In this document: positions 6,742 through 13,180 of the stretch, piece after piece
Layout of the letters: each line of letters begins with the position of its first letter
How positions within the stretch are numbered: the stretch's first letter is position 1
From: Phyllobacteriaceae bacterium
Lineage (GTDB): Bacteria > Pseudomonadota > Alphaproteobacteria > Rhizobiales > Ancalomicrobiaceae
Assembly: GCA_012517025.1 (NCBI GenBank)
Contig: JAAYVT010000723.1
Span: forward strand, 1-13,180
Direction of reading: 5' to 3'
DNA: 13,180 nt
Position numbers and translations under genes: made by a program
Notes under the pieces: model-generated
What the model saw: only the letters and a program-made list of their open reading frames with translations
Told to the model about the DNA's origin: nothing
The model's database searches: none

Positions 6742-9116
6742 GCGGCGGCGATCTCGCCCCAGGTCGCGTCGAGCGCGGCGCGCGCGGCGGCGAGGACCGC
6801 GACGAGATCGCGGACCTCTTCGGCGATCGCCGTCGCCTCGCCGCGGGCGGTCCGCTCGACCCGGGCGGCGCGATCGGAGAGCCGGACGAGCCCGACGTGG
6901 CGCGACGAACTCTTCAGGCGATGGGCGATCTCCGCCACCTCTGTCCGCGCGTCCTTCGCCGACGCGCGGCCGAGATCCTCGGCAACCGACGCCGTCGTGG
7001 TGCGCCAGGTCTCGACGATCCGGGCCGCCGCCTCGAAGCCGAGCACGGCGACGTGTTCGTCGAGCACGCTTCGGTCGACGACCGCGTCCGGCACCGGATC
7101 CGACGGCGCGGCACAGGCCCGGCGGCCGGGGGAGGCGACGCCGACCACCCGGCGCAGCAGGTCCTCGAGCCGTCTGGCGCGGAACGGTTTGCCGAGGAAG
7201 TCGTTCATGCCGGCGGCGAGGCAGGCGTCGACGTCGGCGGGCAGGGCCTGCGCCGAGGCCGCGACGATCGGCACCGCGGCGCGGCGCGGATCGGCGAGCC
7301 GGCGGATGCGGCGGGTCGTCTCCAGACCGTCGATGTCGGGCAGGCGGATGTCCATGAGGACGACGTCGAAATCGCGCGCGCCGGCTGCGGCGACCGCCGC
7401 TTCGCCGGTCGACACGATCATCGGGCGGTGGCCGGCCCGCTCGAGCAGGCCGCGGGCGACCAGCGCATTGACCTCGGTGTCCTCGACCACCAGCACGTCG
7501 AGCGCCCGCATCGGCAGCTGGGTCGCGGCGCGAGGGCCGTTCGCCGGGGTCGGCGATCGCCCGGCGCCGGGCGCGAAGGGCACGGTGAAGCCGAAGCGGC
7601 TGCCCTCGCCGAGCCGGCTGTCGAACGACATGCGGCCGCCCATCAGGTCGACGAGACGGCGGCAGATGGTGAGGCCGAGGCCGGTGCCGCCGAAACGGCG
7701 GGCGACCGAGCCGTCGGACTGGGTGAAGGGCTCGAAGATGGCGGCGCGCCGCTCCGGCGCGATGCCGATGCCGGTGTCGGTGACGGTGAAGCACAAATTG
7801 CGCTCGCCCGCCGCCACGCCGACGTCCTCGACCGACAACCGCACGCTTCCCGCGGGGGTGAACTTCACCGCGTTGCCGACCAGGTTCAGCAGGATCTGCC
7901 GCAGCTTGCCGGGATCGCCGACGACGCTCGGCAGCACCGGCAGATCGACGATCAGATCGAGATCGGGCTTGCGGCGGGCGATCGGCCGCATCAGCCCGAC
8001 GACGTCGTCGACCACCGCGGCGACCGAAAACTCGACGTGCTCGAGATCGAGGATGCCGGCCTCGATCTTGGAATAGTCGAGAATGTCGGCGACCACCGAG
8101 GAGAGGATCTCGGCGGAGCGCCCGACGGCGTCGACCCGCTCCCGGGTGGTGTCGTCGAGCGGGCTCGCCTGCAGCAACTCGGCGATGCCGAGGATGCCGT
8201 GGATGGGGGTGCGGATCTCGTGGCTCATGGTGGCGAGGAAGGTCGATTTGGCCCGGTTGGCGGCCTCCGCCTCCTCCTTCGCCTTGCGGTATTCGGTGAC
8301 GTCGACGAGGATGACGACGGTGCCGAGGTATTTCTCCGAGACGTCGAGCATGCGTTGGCGGCGGATATCGAACCAGCGTCGGCCGATCCGGGTGTCGAGT
8401 TCGCGCTCGCACACCGGTTCGCGGCAGGTTTCGACGTCGAAGCCGAGCATCGCCGCGAGGTCCGGACGGGCGTCGCCGTAATAGCCGGCGCCCGGGGTCC
8501 GGGTCACGGCGAAGTGCTTCGCCGCGGCGTGGTTCATGTTCTCGACCAATCCGTTGGCGCCGATCAGGAAGACCGGATCGTCGAGGCTCTCGAAGATCGT
8601 CAGATAGCGGTTCTTCTCGTTGGTGATCAGACGGTTCTGCGTCCGCAGCTGTTCGGTGTCCTCGGCGGCGGAATGGTTCGCCCACTCGTCGCAGAAGCCG
8701 ACCTCCATGCGGTCGAAGAAGTTCTCGATCACCTCTCGCCATTGGCGCCGTTCGTCCTCGCTCGTCGCTTCGTCGTCGACGAGATCGAGATAGGTGCCGC
8801 GATAACTCTTCATCAGACCGAGGAAGAGGCCGAGGGTGATGCCGCGGGTGCGATGCCGCCGGGCCGCCTCGATGCCGTAGAAGGCGATGGGATCGCGACC
8901 GTATTCGGCCTCCGCGACGACGGCGGTCAAGGCTCGGCCCTCCGCCAGCACCGTCAGGAGCGGCGCCGAAAGCCCGTGGATGGAGGCGCGCCACGCCTGT
9001 TCCAGCGTCGAGGTGAAGGGGGTGTAGCCGCGCTCCTTGGCGTAGTCGATGATCCGCGCCGTGAGCCGATCCTCGTTGCCGGCCACGACGTCGTGGAGCC
9101 GTCGCATCGCGTCCAT
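6723..9116 (-). CDS. dorS: DorS/TorS-like hybrid histidine kinase, predicted soluble
   Basis: Starting at ATG 9116 the product has 797 residues. Regions in order: an unassigned helical N-terminus (1-165), a PAS domain (about 168-281), a dimerisation/H-box with H299 in S-H-E-I-R-T-P, an HATPase domain (N-box about N415, D-T-G-I-G-I 447-452, G-T-G-L-G-L 477-482), a receiver (540-651, D589, K643) and a C-terminal Hpt domain with H732 in A-H-R-L-K-S-S-S. This H-D-H phosphorelay is the layout of TorS. No membrane helix or periplasmic sensor domain is seen, so sensing must be cytoplasmic or via a partner; no torT-like gene is in the window. C231 and C236 (C-R-E-P-V-C) sit in the PAS domain. The open frame extends upstream to 9308, but those extra residues show no domain features. 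ATG 9107 is another possible start. The partner is most likely DorR, judged by location. Confidence 0.85.
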   Translation of the reverse strand: MDAMRRLHDVVAGNEDRLTARIIDYAKERGYTPFTSTLEQAWRASIHGLSAPLLTVLAEGRALTAVVAEAEYGRDPIAFYGIEAARRHRTRGITLGLFLGLMKSYRGTYLDLVDDEATSEDERRQWREVIENFFDRMEVGFCDEWANHSAAEDTEQLRTQNRLITNEKNRYLTIFESLDDPVFLIGANGLVENMNHAAAKHFAVTRTPGAGYYGDARPDLAAMLGFDVETCREPVCERELDTRIGRRWFDIRRQRMLDVSEKYLGTVVILVDVTEYRKAKEEAEAANRAKSTFLATMSHEIRTPIHGILGIAELLQASPLDDTTRERVDAVGRSAEILSSVVADILDYSKIEAGILDLEHVEFSVAAVVDDVVGLMRPIARRKPDLDLIVDLPVLPSVVGDPGKLRQILLNLVGNAVKFTPAGSVRLSVEDVGVAAGERNLCFTVTDTGIGIAPERRAAIFEPFTQSDGSVARRFGGTGLGLTICRRLVDLMGGRMSFDSRLGEGSRFGFTVPFAPGAGRSPTPANGPRAATQLPMRALDVLVVEDTEVNALVARGLLERAGHRPMIVSTGEAAVAAAGARDFDVVLMDIRLPDIDGLETTRRIRRLADPRRAAVPIVAASAQALPADVDACLAAGMNDFLGKPFRARRLEDLLRRVVGVASPGRRACAAPSDPVPDAVVDRSVLDEHVAVLGFEAAARIVETWRTTTASVAEDLGRASAKDARTEVAEIAHRLKSSSRHVGLVRLSDRAARVERTARGEATAIAEEVRDLVAVLAAARAALDATWGEIAAAQPAKT

Positions 9117-9304
9117 GTCGTCCGTCCCGTCCTCGACCACCGGGTTCCTCGAAGCGACGCACCATACCGGATGATCCGCGCCGGCGCTTCGGGAGGAGTG
9201 CTGACGGCACGGCCGCCGGGCAGCACCGGCATGGCGGATCCCCGCGTTCCCCGGAGCGGTCGGCGAAACGGCGCTCGCTCGGGTCGTCGGGAATTCGGCG
9301 GCGC
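9117..9304. other. Intergenic region upstream of dorS
   Basis: This 188-bp stretch lies between the exporter stop and the chosen dorS start; both are minus-strand genes. It should hold the dorS promoter. TATGGT read on the minus strand near 9164-9169 could be a -10 element, but no good -35 was found. No FNR-type TTGAT-N4-ATCAA site is present. Part of this stretch is open in the dorS frame, so dorS could start further upstream. Confidence 0.45.
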
Positions 9305-10720
9305 TCACCCCGCCGTGGCGGGGCGGCGAGCGACGAAGACGAGGGCGAGCGCGGTCGCCACGGCGAGCAGGAGCGTGGCCGCCGTGAGGGCGGTGGAGAC
9401 CCGATGGGCGAGGAGCGCCGTCCCTTCGAGGCTGCCGGAGCCGATGCCGGCGACGGCGACGAGGACGCTCAAGCCCAGCGCGCTGCCGATCTGGTGGCTG
9501 ACGTTGACGAGGCCGGAGGCGGCGCCGGCGTTGCGGGCGTCGACGTCGACGATCCCCGCGGCGGTGAGCGGTCCGAGCACCAGGCCTTGCCCGAAGCCGA
9601 TCAGGATCATCGGAACGGCGATGGCGAAGGCATAAGACGCCCCGGCGTCGATCCGCGACAACCAGCCGAGGCCGACGACGCCGATCGCGAGCCCGCTCGC
9701 CAGCAGCCGACCGTTGCCGAACCGCCGGGTGAGCTTCGGCACGGCCATGGCGGAGGCGAAGTTGACGAGCGTCGTCGGCAGGAAGGCGAGACCGGTGGCG
9801 AAGGGGCTCCAGTGCGCGACGTCCTGCAGAAAGAGACTGATGAAGAACCAGAAGCCGATCATTCCGCCGAGGAAGAAGACGCGGGCCGCATAGGCCGCCG
9901 ACCGTACCGGATGGGCGAACAGGGCGAGCGGCATGATCGGTTGGGCGGCCCGCCGTTCGACCGTCACGAAGACGGCGAGGAGGGCGAGACCGGCGACGGC
10001 GGTCGCGGCGGTCGTCCCGTCCGCCCAGCCGGACGAGGCCGAGCGGACGATCGCATAGACCAGTGCGGTCATGCCGACGGTCGAGGTGATCGCGCCGGCG
10101 AGATCGAAGCGGCCCTGGTGGCGCTCGGTCTCGGCGATGAACCGCGGCGTCGCGAGGATCAGGGCGAGGCCGATCGGCAGGTTGATCAGGAAGCCGGCCC
10201 GCCAGGAGACGAGATCGGCGAGGACGCCGCCGACGACGAGACCGACGCTCGCGGCGATTCCGGCGACGGCGCCGTAGAGGGCCACCGCGCGGGTCCGCTC
10301 GGCGCCGGCCTGGAAGTTGGTCTGGATCAGTGCCAGCGTCGACGGGGCGAGGACGGCCGAGCCGAAGCCTTGCGCGGCTCGGGCGGCGAGCATGACCGCG
10401 GCCGACGGCGCGACGGCGATCACCACCGACGCGGTGGTGAAGATCGTCAGCCCGACCAGGAACATGCGGCGGCGGCCGAGAATGTCGCCGGCCCGCGCTC
10501 CGAGCAGCAGGAAGCCGCCGAAGGCGAGGGTGTAGGCGCTCTGGACCCAGGAAAGGCCGGCGTCGGTGAAGCCGAGCTCGTCGTGGAGCTTTGGCAGGGC
10601 GGTGATGACGATGGAGATGTCGAGCACGATCATCATGTAGCTCGCCAGGACGATCGCCAGAATCATGCCCTGATGGGGCGACGACCCCGGCGCGGCGGCG
10701 GACGACGCGTCATTCGACAT
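9305..10720 (-). CDS. MFS exporter, DHA2 (EmrB/QacA-like, 14-helix) drug transporter
   Basis: This 471-residue hydrophobic protein has the length and layout of 14-helix DHA2 proton-drug antiporters. Helix 1 carries L33-D34-x-S-x-V-x-x-x-A-L-P (motif D1). G-A-R-A-G-D-I-L-G-R-R-R at 74-85 is motif A of the loop between helices 2 and 3. Residues 154-165 with W173-R-A-G-F-L-I-N-L-P-I-G fit the helix 5 region, but the usual Pro of motif C (G-P-x-x-G-G) is Leu161. It should export a small organic compound across the inner membrane using the proton gradient; the substrate cannot be read from sequence. It starts at ATG 10720, overlapping the cupin stop by 11 bp, with GGGAG 7 bases upstream, so the two genes are probably translated together. 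Confidence 0.92.
   Translation of the reverse strand: MSNDASSAAAPGSSPHQGMILAIVLASYMMIVLDISIVITALPKLHDELGFTDAGLSWVQSAYTLAFGGFLLLGARAGDILGRRRMFLVGLTIFTTASVVIAVAPSAAVMLAARAAQGFGSAVLAPSTLALIQTNFQAGAERTRAVALYGAVAGIAASVGLVVGGVLADLVSWRAGFLINLPIGLALILATPRFIAETERHQGRFDLAGAITSTVGMTALVYAIVRSASSGWADGTTAATAVAGLALLAVFVTVERRAAQPIMPLALFAHPVRSAAYAARVFFLGGMIGFWFFISLFLQDVAHWSPFATGLAFLPTTLVNFASAMAVPKLTRRFGNGRLLASGLAIGVVGLGWLSRIDAGASYAFAIAVPMILIGFGQGLVLGPLTAAGIVDVDARNAGAASGLVNVSHQIGSALGLSVLVAVAGIGSGSLEGTALLAHRVSTALTAATLLLAVATALALVFVARRPATAG
9308..9323 (-). terminator. Short GC hairpin at the 3' end of the exporter gene
   Basis: CCCCGCC at 9308-9314 and GGCGGGG at 9317-9323 form a 7-bp stem that lies inside the last codons of the exporter gene. 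No U-run follows. It may contribute to transcript ending but could equally be a by-product of proline/arginine codons. Confidence 0.2.
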
Positions 10721-11120
10721 CGAGCGCTCCCGCGTATCGGTCGTCGCCGACGTGCTCCAGCCACTCGACCGCGGAGCCGTCGACGGCCTCCTGGATCGCG
10801 ATGTGGGTCATCGCGGTCGAGGGCGCGGCACCGTGCCAGTGCTTTTCGCCGGCCGGGATCCAGACGACGTCGCCGGGGCGGATCTCGCGGATCGGTCCGT
10901 CCCACGCCTGCACCCGGCCGCAGCCGGCGGTGACGATCAACGTCTGGCCGAGCGGATGGGTGTGCCATGCGGTACGGGCGCCGGGCTCGAAGGTCACGGC
11001 GGCCCCGCTCGCCCGCGCCGGCTCGTGGGTGGGGAAGAGGAAGTCGACCCGCACGGTTCCGGTGAACCAGTCGGCCGGGCCGCCGGCGGAGGGTGTCGCT
11101 CCGATGCGGGTGATGTCCAT
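10710..11120 (-). CDS. Small single-domain cupin protein
   Basis: This 136-residue protein is one cupin barrel. Cupin motif 1 is represented by T-A-W-H53-T-H55-P-L-G-Q59 and motif 2 by P-A-G-E-K-H94-W-H96-G-A, so the usual metal-binding histidines are present. R-P-G-D at 81-84 marks the turn before motif 2. Close relatives include small cupins of the (R)-mandelonitrile lyase-like and quercetinase-like groups (COG1917), often found beside oxidoreductases, LysR regulators and transporters. The actual reaction is unknown; a detoxification or isomerase/dioxygenase role is possible. GGGAG stands 8 bases before the ATG at 11120. The 3' end overlaps the exporter start by 11 bp. The cupin fold is firm, the function open. 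Confidence 0.88.
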   Translation of the reverse strand: MDITRIGATPSAGGPADWFTGTVRVDFLFPTHEPARASGAAVTFEPGARTAWHTHPLGQTLIVTAGCGRVQAWDGPIREIRPGDVVWIPAGEKHWHGAAPSTAMTHIAIQEAVDGSAVEWLEHVGDDRYAGALDVE

Positions 11121-11136
11121 GACACGAACTCCCGTT

Positions 11137-11159
11137 CGCCGTTCCGCGACGGAACGGCG
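11137..11159. terminator. Perfect 10-bp hairpin between the dehydrogenase and cupin genes
   Basis: Arms 11137-11146 (CGCCGTTCCG) and 11150-11159 (CGGAACGGCG) pair perfectly around a 3-base loop. The hairpin lies 16 bp upstream of the cupin ATG. It could be an operator, a transcript-processing element or the second part of a weak terminator after the dehydrogenase gene. No U-tract follows. Confidence 0.4.
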
Positions 11160-11185
11160 TCGATCCTCGATGAGGTGTGGGGAAG

Positions 11186-11207
11186 GGCGGCGGGCGCCCC
11201 CGCCGCC
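11186..11207 (-). terminator. GC-rich hairpin just after the alcohol dehydrogenase gene
   Basis: GGCGGCGGG at 11186-11194 and CCCGCCGCC at 11199-11207 form a 9-bp stem with a 4-base loop, 6 bases beyond the dehydrogenase stop. The downstream sequence (CTTCCCC) is pyrimidine-rich but not a U-run. A partial terminator or mRNA 3'-end stabiliser is the likely role. Confidence 0.4.
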
Positions 11208-11213
11208 GAGGCG

Positions 11214-12266
11214 TCACTCGGAGAGCGTCGCCATGTCGATGACGAAGCGGTACTTCACGTCGGCTCGCTTCAGCCGGTCGAAGGCCGCGTCGATGTCCTG
11301 CATGCGGATCACCTCGACGTCGGCGCCGATGCCGTGCTCACCGCAGAAATCGAGCATCTCCTGGGTGTCGCGGATGCCGCCGATCAGCGAGCCGGCCACC
11401 GCCTTGCGGCGGAACACCATCGGGGTGGTGTCGAGCGCCGGCTCGAGCGGTCCGAGATAACCGACCAGCACCAGCGTGCCGTCGGTCGTCAGCGTCGGGA
11501 CGTAGGGGTTCACGTCGTGGACGTAGGGAACCGTGTCGATGATCAGGTCGAAGGTGTCGGCGACCGCCGCCATCTGATCGGCGTCGGTGGAGATCACCAC
11601 CCGGTCGGCGCCGAGCCGACGGGCATCGGCCTCCTTGCCCGGCGAGCGCGAGAACAACGTCACCTCGGCGCCGAGCGCATGGGCGAGCTTCAGCCCCATG
11701 TGGCCGAGACCGCCGAGGCCGACGATCGCGACCTTGGAGCCGGGACCGACTTTCCAATGCCGAAGCGGCGACCAGGTGGTGATGCCGGCGCAGAGCAGAG
11801 GCGCGGCTCCGGCCGGGTCGATCGTCTCGGGCACTTTCAGCACGAAGCGTTCGGTGACGACGATCGACTGCGAATAGCCGCCGTAGGTGGTCATGCCGTC
11901 CTTCGGGTCGACCGCTCCGTAGGTGTAGACGCAGTGCGGGCAGTACTGCTCCTCGCCGTCCTCACACGGATCGCAGGCGAAGCAGCTGTCGACCATGCAG
12001 CCGACCCCGACCCGGTCGCCGACTTCGAATTTCGTCACGTCCGCGCCGACCGCCGAGACTCGGCCGATGATCTCGTGACCGGGGACCATCGGGTAGGCCG
12101 AGAAACCCCAGTCGTTCTGGACGTTGTGCAGATCGGAATGGCAGACGCCGCAATAGAGGATCTCGATCACCACGTCGTCGGGACGCGGGTCGCGGCGTTC
12201 GAAGCGCCAGGGGGCCATCGGGGCCTTGGCGGACTGCGCCGCCCAGCCGAGTACGTTCAAGGTCAT
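11214..12266 (-). CDS. Zinc-dependent NAD(P)-dependent alcohol dehydrogenase/aldehyde reductase (YahK-like)
   Basis: This 350-residue protein is a medium-chain dehydrogenase. By eye it follows E. coli YahK, an NADPH-dependent aldehyde reductase, along its whole length. The catalytic zinc ligands are expected to be C42 (in C-G-V-C-H-S-D-L-H), H64 (in P-G-H-E) and C159 (in L-L-C-A-G-I-T). The structural zinc cysteines are C95, C98, C101 and C109. The coenzyme motif G-L-G-G-L-G is at 183-188. S-L-I-G-G and the ending V-K-Y-R-F-V-I-D are also typical of this subgroup. It interconverts aldehydes and primary alcohols in the cytoplasm; the natural substrate is unknown. GGAGA lies 7 bases before the ATG at 12266. 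The gene is divergent from the LysR gene and upstream of the cupin and exporter, so it probably belongs to the LysR-controlled unit. Confidence 0.94.
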   Translation of the reverse strand: MTLNVLGWAAQSAKAPMAPWRFERRDPRPDDVVIEILYCGVCHSDLHNVQNDWGFSAYPMVPGHEIIGRVSAVGADVTKFEVGDRVGVGCMVDSCFACDPCEDGEEQYCPHCVYTYGAVDPKDGMTTYGGYSQSIVVTERFVLKVPETIDPAGAAPLLCAGITTWSPLRHWKVGPGSKVAIVGLGGLGHMGLKLAHALGAEVTLFSRSPGKEADARRLGADRVVISTDADQMAAVADTFDLIIDTVPYVHDVNPYVPTLTTDGTLVLVGYLGPLEPALDTTPMVFRRKAVAGSLIGGIRDTQEMLDFCGEHGIGADVEVIRMQDIDAAFDRLKRADVKYRFVIDMATLSE

Positions 12267-12365
12267 CGCCGGGTCTCCGGTTCTCTTCGGGGCGATCGGC
12301 GAGGCGCATACGCGAGCTTCCGGCCGATCGGGATCGTCGGCGAAGCTAACCGGTTGCCTCGCCGT

Positions 12366-12384
12366 GGATTAGATGGTGAAATCC
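12366..12384. promoter_or_regulatory. Candidate LysR binding dyad GGATT-N9-AATCC
   Basis: GGATT at 12366-12370 and AATCC at 12380-12384 are inverted repeats containing a T-N11-A core (T12369 to A12381), the classic LysR-type recognition pattern. The dyad lies between the divergent dehydrogenase and lysR genes, 100 bp upstream of the dehydrogenase ATG and 28 bp from the lysR ATG. Binding is inferred. Confidence 0.45.
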
Positions 12385-12395
12385 GCATGAACCCA

Positions 12396-12418
12396 TGAGC
12401 AGTGCTCACGAATGCTCA
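12396..12418. promoter_or_regulatory. LysR-type dyad TGAGCA-G-TGCTCA plus an extra half-site over the lysR start
   Basis: TGAGCAGTGCTCA at 12396-12408 is a perfect odd-length inverted repeat with T-N11-A spacing. The half-site TGCTCA recurs at 12413-12418, one helical turn (10 bp) later, overlapping the lysR start codon at 12412. Such a site suits autorepression of the regulator. The pattern is seen directly; the role is inferred from how the LysR family usually works. Confidence 0.5.
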
Positions 12419-13180
12419 AAGAAAATCTCGCCGATCTCCTCTCCTTCCGGGTCGTGGCCGAAGCCCGCAGCTTCACCAAGGCGGCGGCCAAGCTCGGTGT
12501 GTCGCAGTCGGCGTTGAGCCACGCGATGCGCGCGCTCGAGGCGCGTCTCGGCGTTCGGCTGCTCGCCCGCACCACCCGTTCGGTGGCGCCGACGGAGGCC
12601 GGCGAACGGCTGCTGCGGGTCGTCTCCCCGGCGTTCGACGAGATCGGCGGCGAACTCGAAGCGCTCGGCGAGCTCCGCGAAAAGCCGGCGGGCAACTTCC
12701 GCATCACCGCCGGCGACGACGCGGTCGAACGGATCCTGTTGCCGGCGCTCGGCCGCATCCTGCCGGAGCATCCCGACATCAAGGTCGAACTGACCGTCGA
12801 GGCGGAGCTCGTCGACATCGTCGCCCGGCGCTACGACGCCGGCGTCCGTCTCGGCGAACAGGTCGCCAAGGACATGATCGCCGTGCCGATCGGGCCGGAG
12901 ATGCGGATGGCGGTGGTCGGATCGCCCGATTATTTCGCGAACCGGCGCCGTCCCGAAACCCCCGACGATCTCACCGCCCACGACTGCATCAATCTGAGGC
13001 TTCCGACCTACGGCGGCTTCTACGCCTGGGAATTCGAGAAGGGCGGTCGCGAGTTGAAGGTCCGGGTCGAGGGACAGCTCGCCTTCAACACGTCGAAACA
13101 GGCGATCGCTGCGGCCGTCGCCGGGCTCGGTCTGACCTCGACGTTGGAAGGCATGGTGGCCGATCCCATCGCCGCCGGTC
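12412..13180 (+). CDS. LysR-family transcriptional regulator, partial, runs off right edge
   Basis: The frame from ATG 12412 stays open for 256 codons to the window end; the family is usually about 300 residues, so roughly 40-50 are missing. The N-terminal helix-turn-helix (about 5-65) has the family pattern S-F-T-K-A-A-A-K-L-G-V-S-Q-S-A-L-S, then L-E-A-R-L-G-V-R-L-L-A-R-T-T-R and T-E-A-G-E. From about 95 the LysR substrate-binding domain follows (G-N-F-R-I-T-A-G, later S-P-D-Y-F and H-D-C-I-N-L-R). It probably controls the divergent dehydrogenase-cupin-exporter genes and itself, responding to an unknown small molecule. The ribosome site is weak. The preceding ATGs at 12387 and 12395 are out of frame. 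LysR membership is firm; the inducer is unknown. Confidence 0.93.
   Translation, partial: MLKENLADLLSFRVVAEARSFTKAAAKLGVSQSALSHAMRALEARLGVRLLARTTRSVAPTEAGERLLRVVSPAFDEIGGELEALGELREKPAGNFRITAGDDAVERILLPALGRILPEHPDIKVELTVEAELVDIVARRYDAGVRLGEQVAKDMIAVPIGPEMRMAVVGSPDYFANRRRPETPDDLTAHDCINLRLPTYGGFYAWEFEKGGRELKVRVEGQLAFNTSKQAIAAAVAGLGLTSTLEGMVADPIAAG

Noticed and set aside
5851..9210. A 1119-codon minus-strand frame across dorS and dorR
   Set aside because: It is an out-of-frame reading of dorS, extremely Arg-rich, and crosses dorR antisense.
9117..9304. FNR-type site upstream of dorS, expected for an anaerobically controlled system
   Set aside because: No TTGAT-N4-ATCAA-like sequence could be found in this stretch or in 5879-6042.
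6462..9635. A 1057-codon plus-strand open frame
   Set aside because: It crosses the dorR 3' end and lies opposite dorS with low-complexity composition and no motif; the minus-strand kinase domains are clear.
9404..12398. Two long plus-strand frames (9404-10933 and 10752-12398)
   Set aside because: Both are antisense shadows of the exporter, cupin and dehydrogenase, with Arg/Gly/Asp-rich composition.
12369..12981. Minus-strand frames of 149 and 191 codons
   Set aside because: They lie opposite the LysR helix-turn-helix and substrate-binding domain, which are unmistakable on the plus strand.

Overview
The window is GC-rich, densely packed DNA with long antisense shadow frames. Together with a Rhodobacter-type dor (DMSO/TMAO respiration) locus, this suggests a facultatively anaerobic alphaproteobacterium. 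The genus cannot be fixed from the sequence alone.

Region 1 (1-942, minus strand): the 5' part of a membrane protein of the proton-pumping antiporter family (NuoN/MrpD/HyfB-like). It runs off the left edge. It begins with what is normally the C-terminal half of the family fold and then appears to begin a second module.

Region 2 (943-9116): a complete DMSO/TMAO respiration locus. The minus-strand operon dorC-dorD-dorA encodes a membrane-anchored pentahaem cytochrome c, a TorD-family chaperone and a Tat-exported molybdopterin reductase. It is followed, after two strong hairpins, by mobB (molybdenum cofactor maturation). The response regulator dorR diverges from dorC, and the shared 164-bp region carries tor-box-like GTTCA direct repeats. 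A hybrid sensor kinase (dorS) without membrane helices converges on dorR, with a 19-bp 3' overlap. The inferred electron path is quinol -> DorC -> DorA -> DMSO or TMAO in the periplasm. DorD readies apo-DorA for cofactor insertion, MobB supports formation of the dinucleotide cofactor, and DorS/DorR switch the operon on when the acceptor is present.

Region 3 (9305-13180): an accessory cassette, unrelated to respiration as far as can be seen. On the minus strand are a YahK-like zinc alcohol dehydrogenase, a small cupin and a 14-helix DHA2 drug-type exporter. The cupin and exporter overlap by 11 bp. A LysR regulator, cut by the right edge, diverges from the dehydrogenase. The 145-bp shared promoter holds two T-N11-A dyads, one next to the lysR start codon.

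No rRNA, tRNA, CRISPR array, insertion sequence or phage gene was seen, and no gap between genes exceeds 200 bp. The most unusual points are the odd domain order of the partial antiporter-like gene, the soluble DorS with its unassigned N-terminal region, the phased GTTCA repeats, and paired hairpins without a U-tract in two intergenic gaps.
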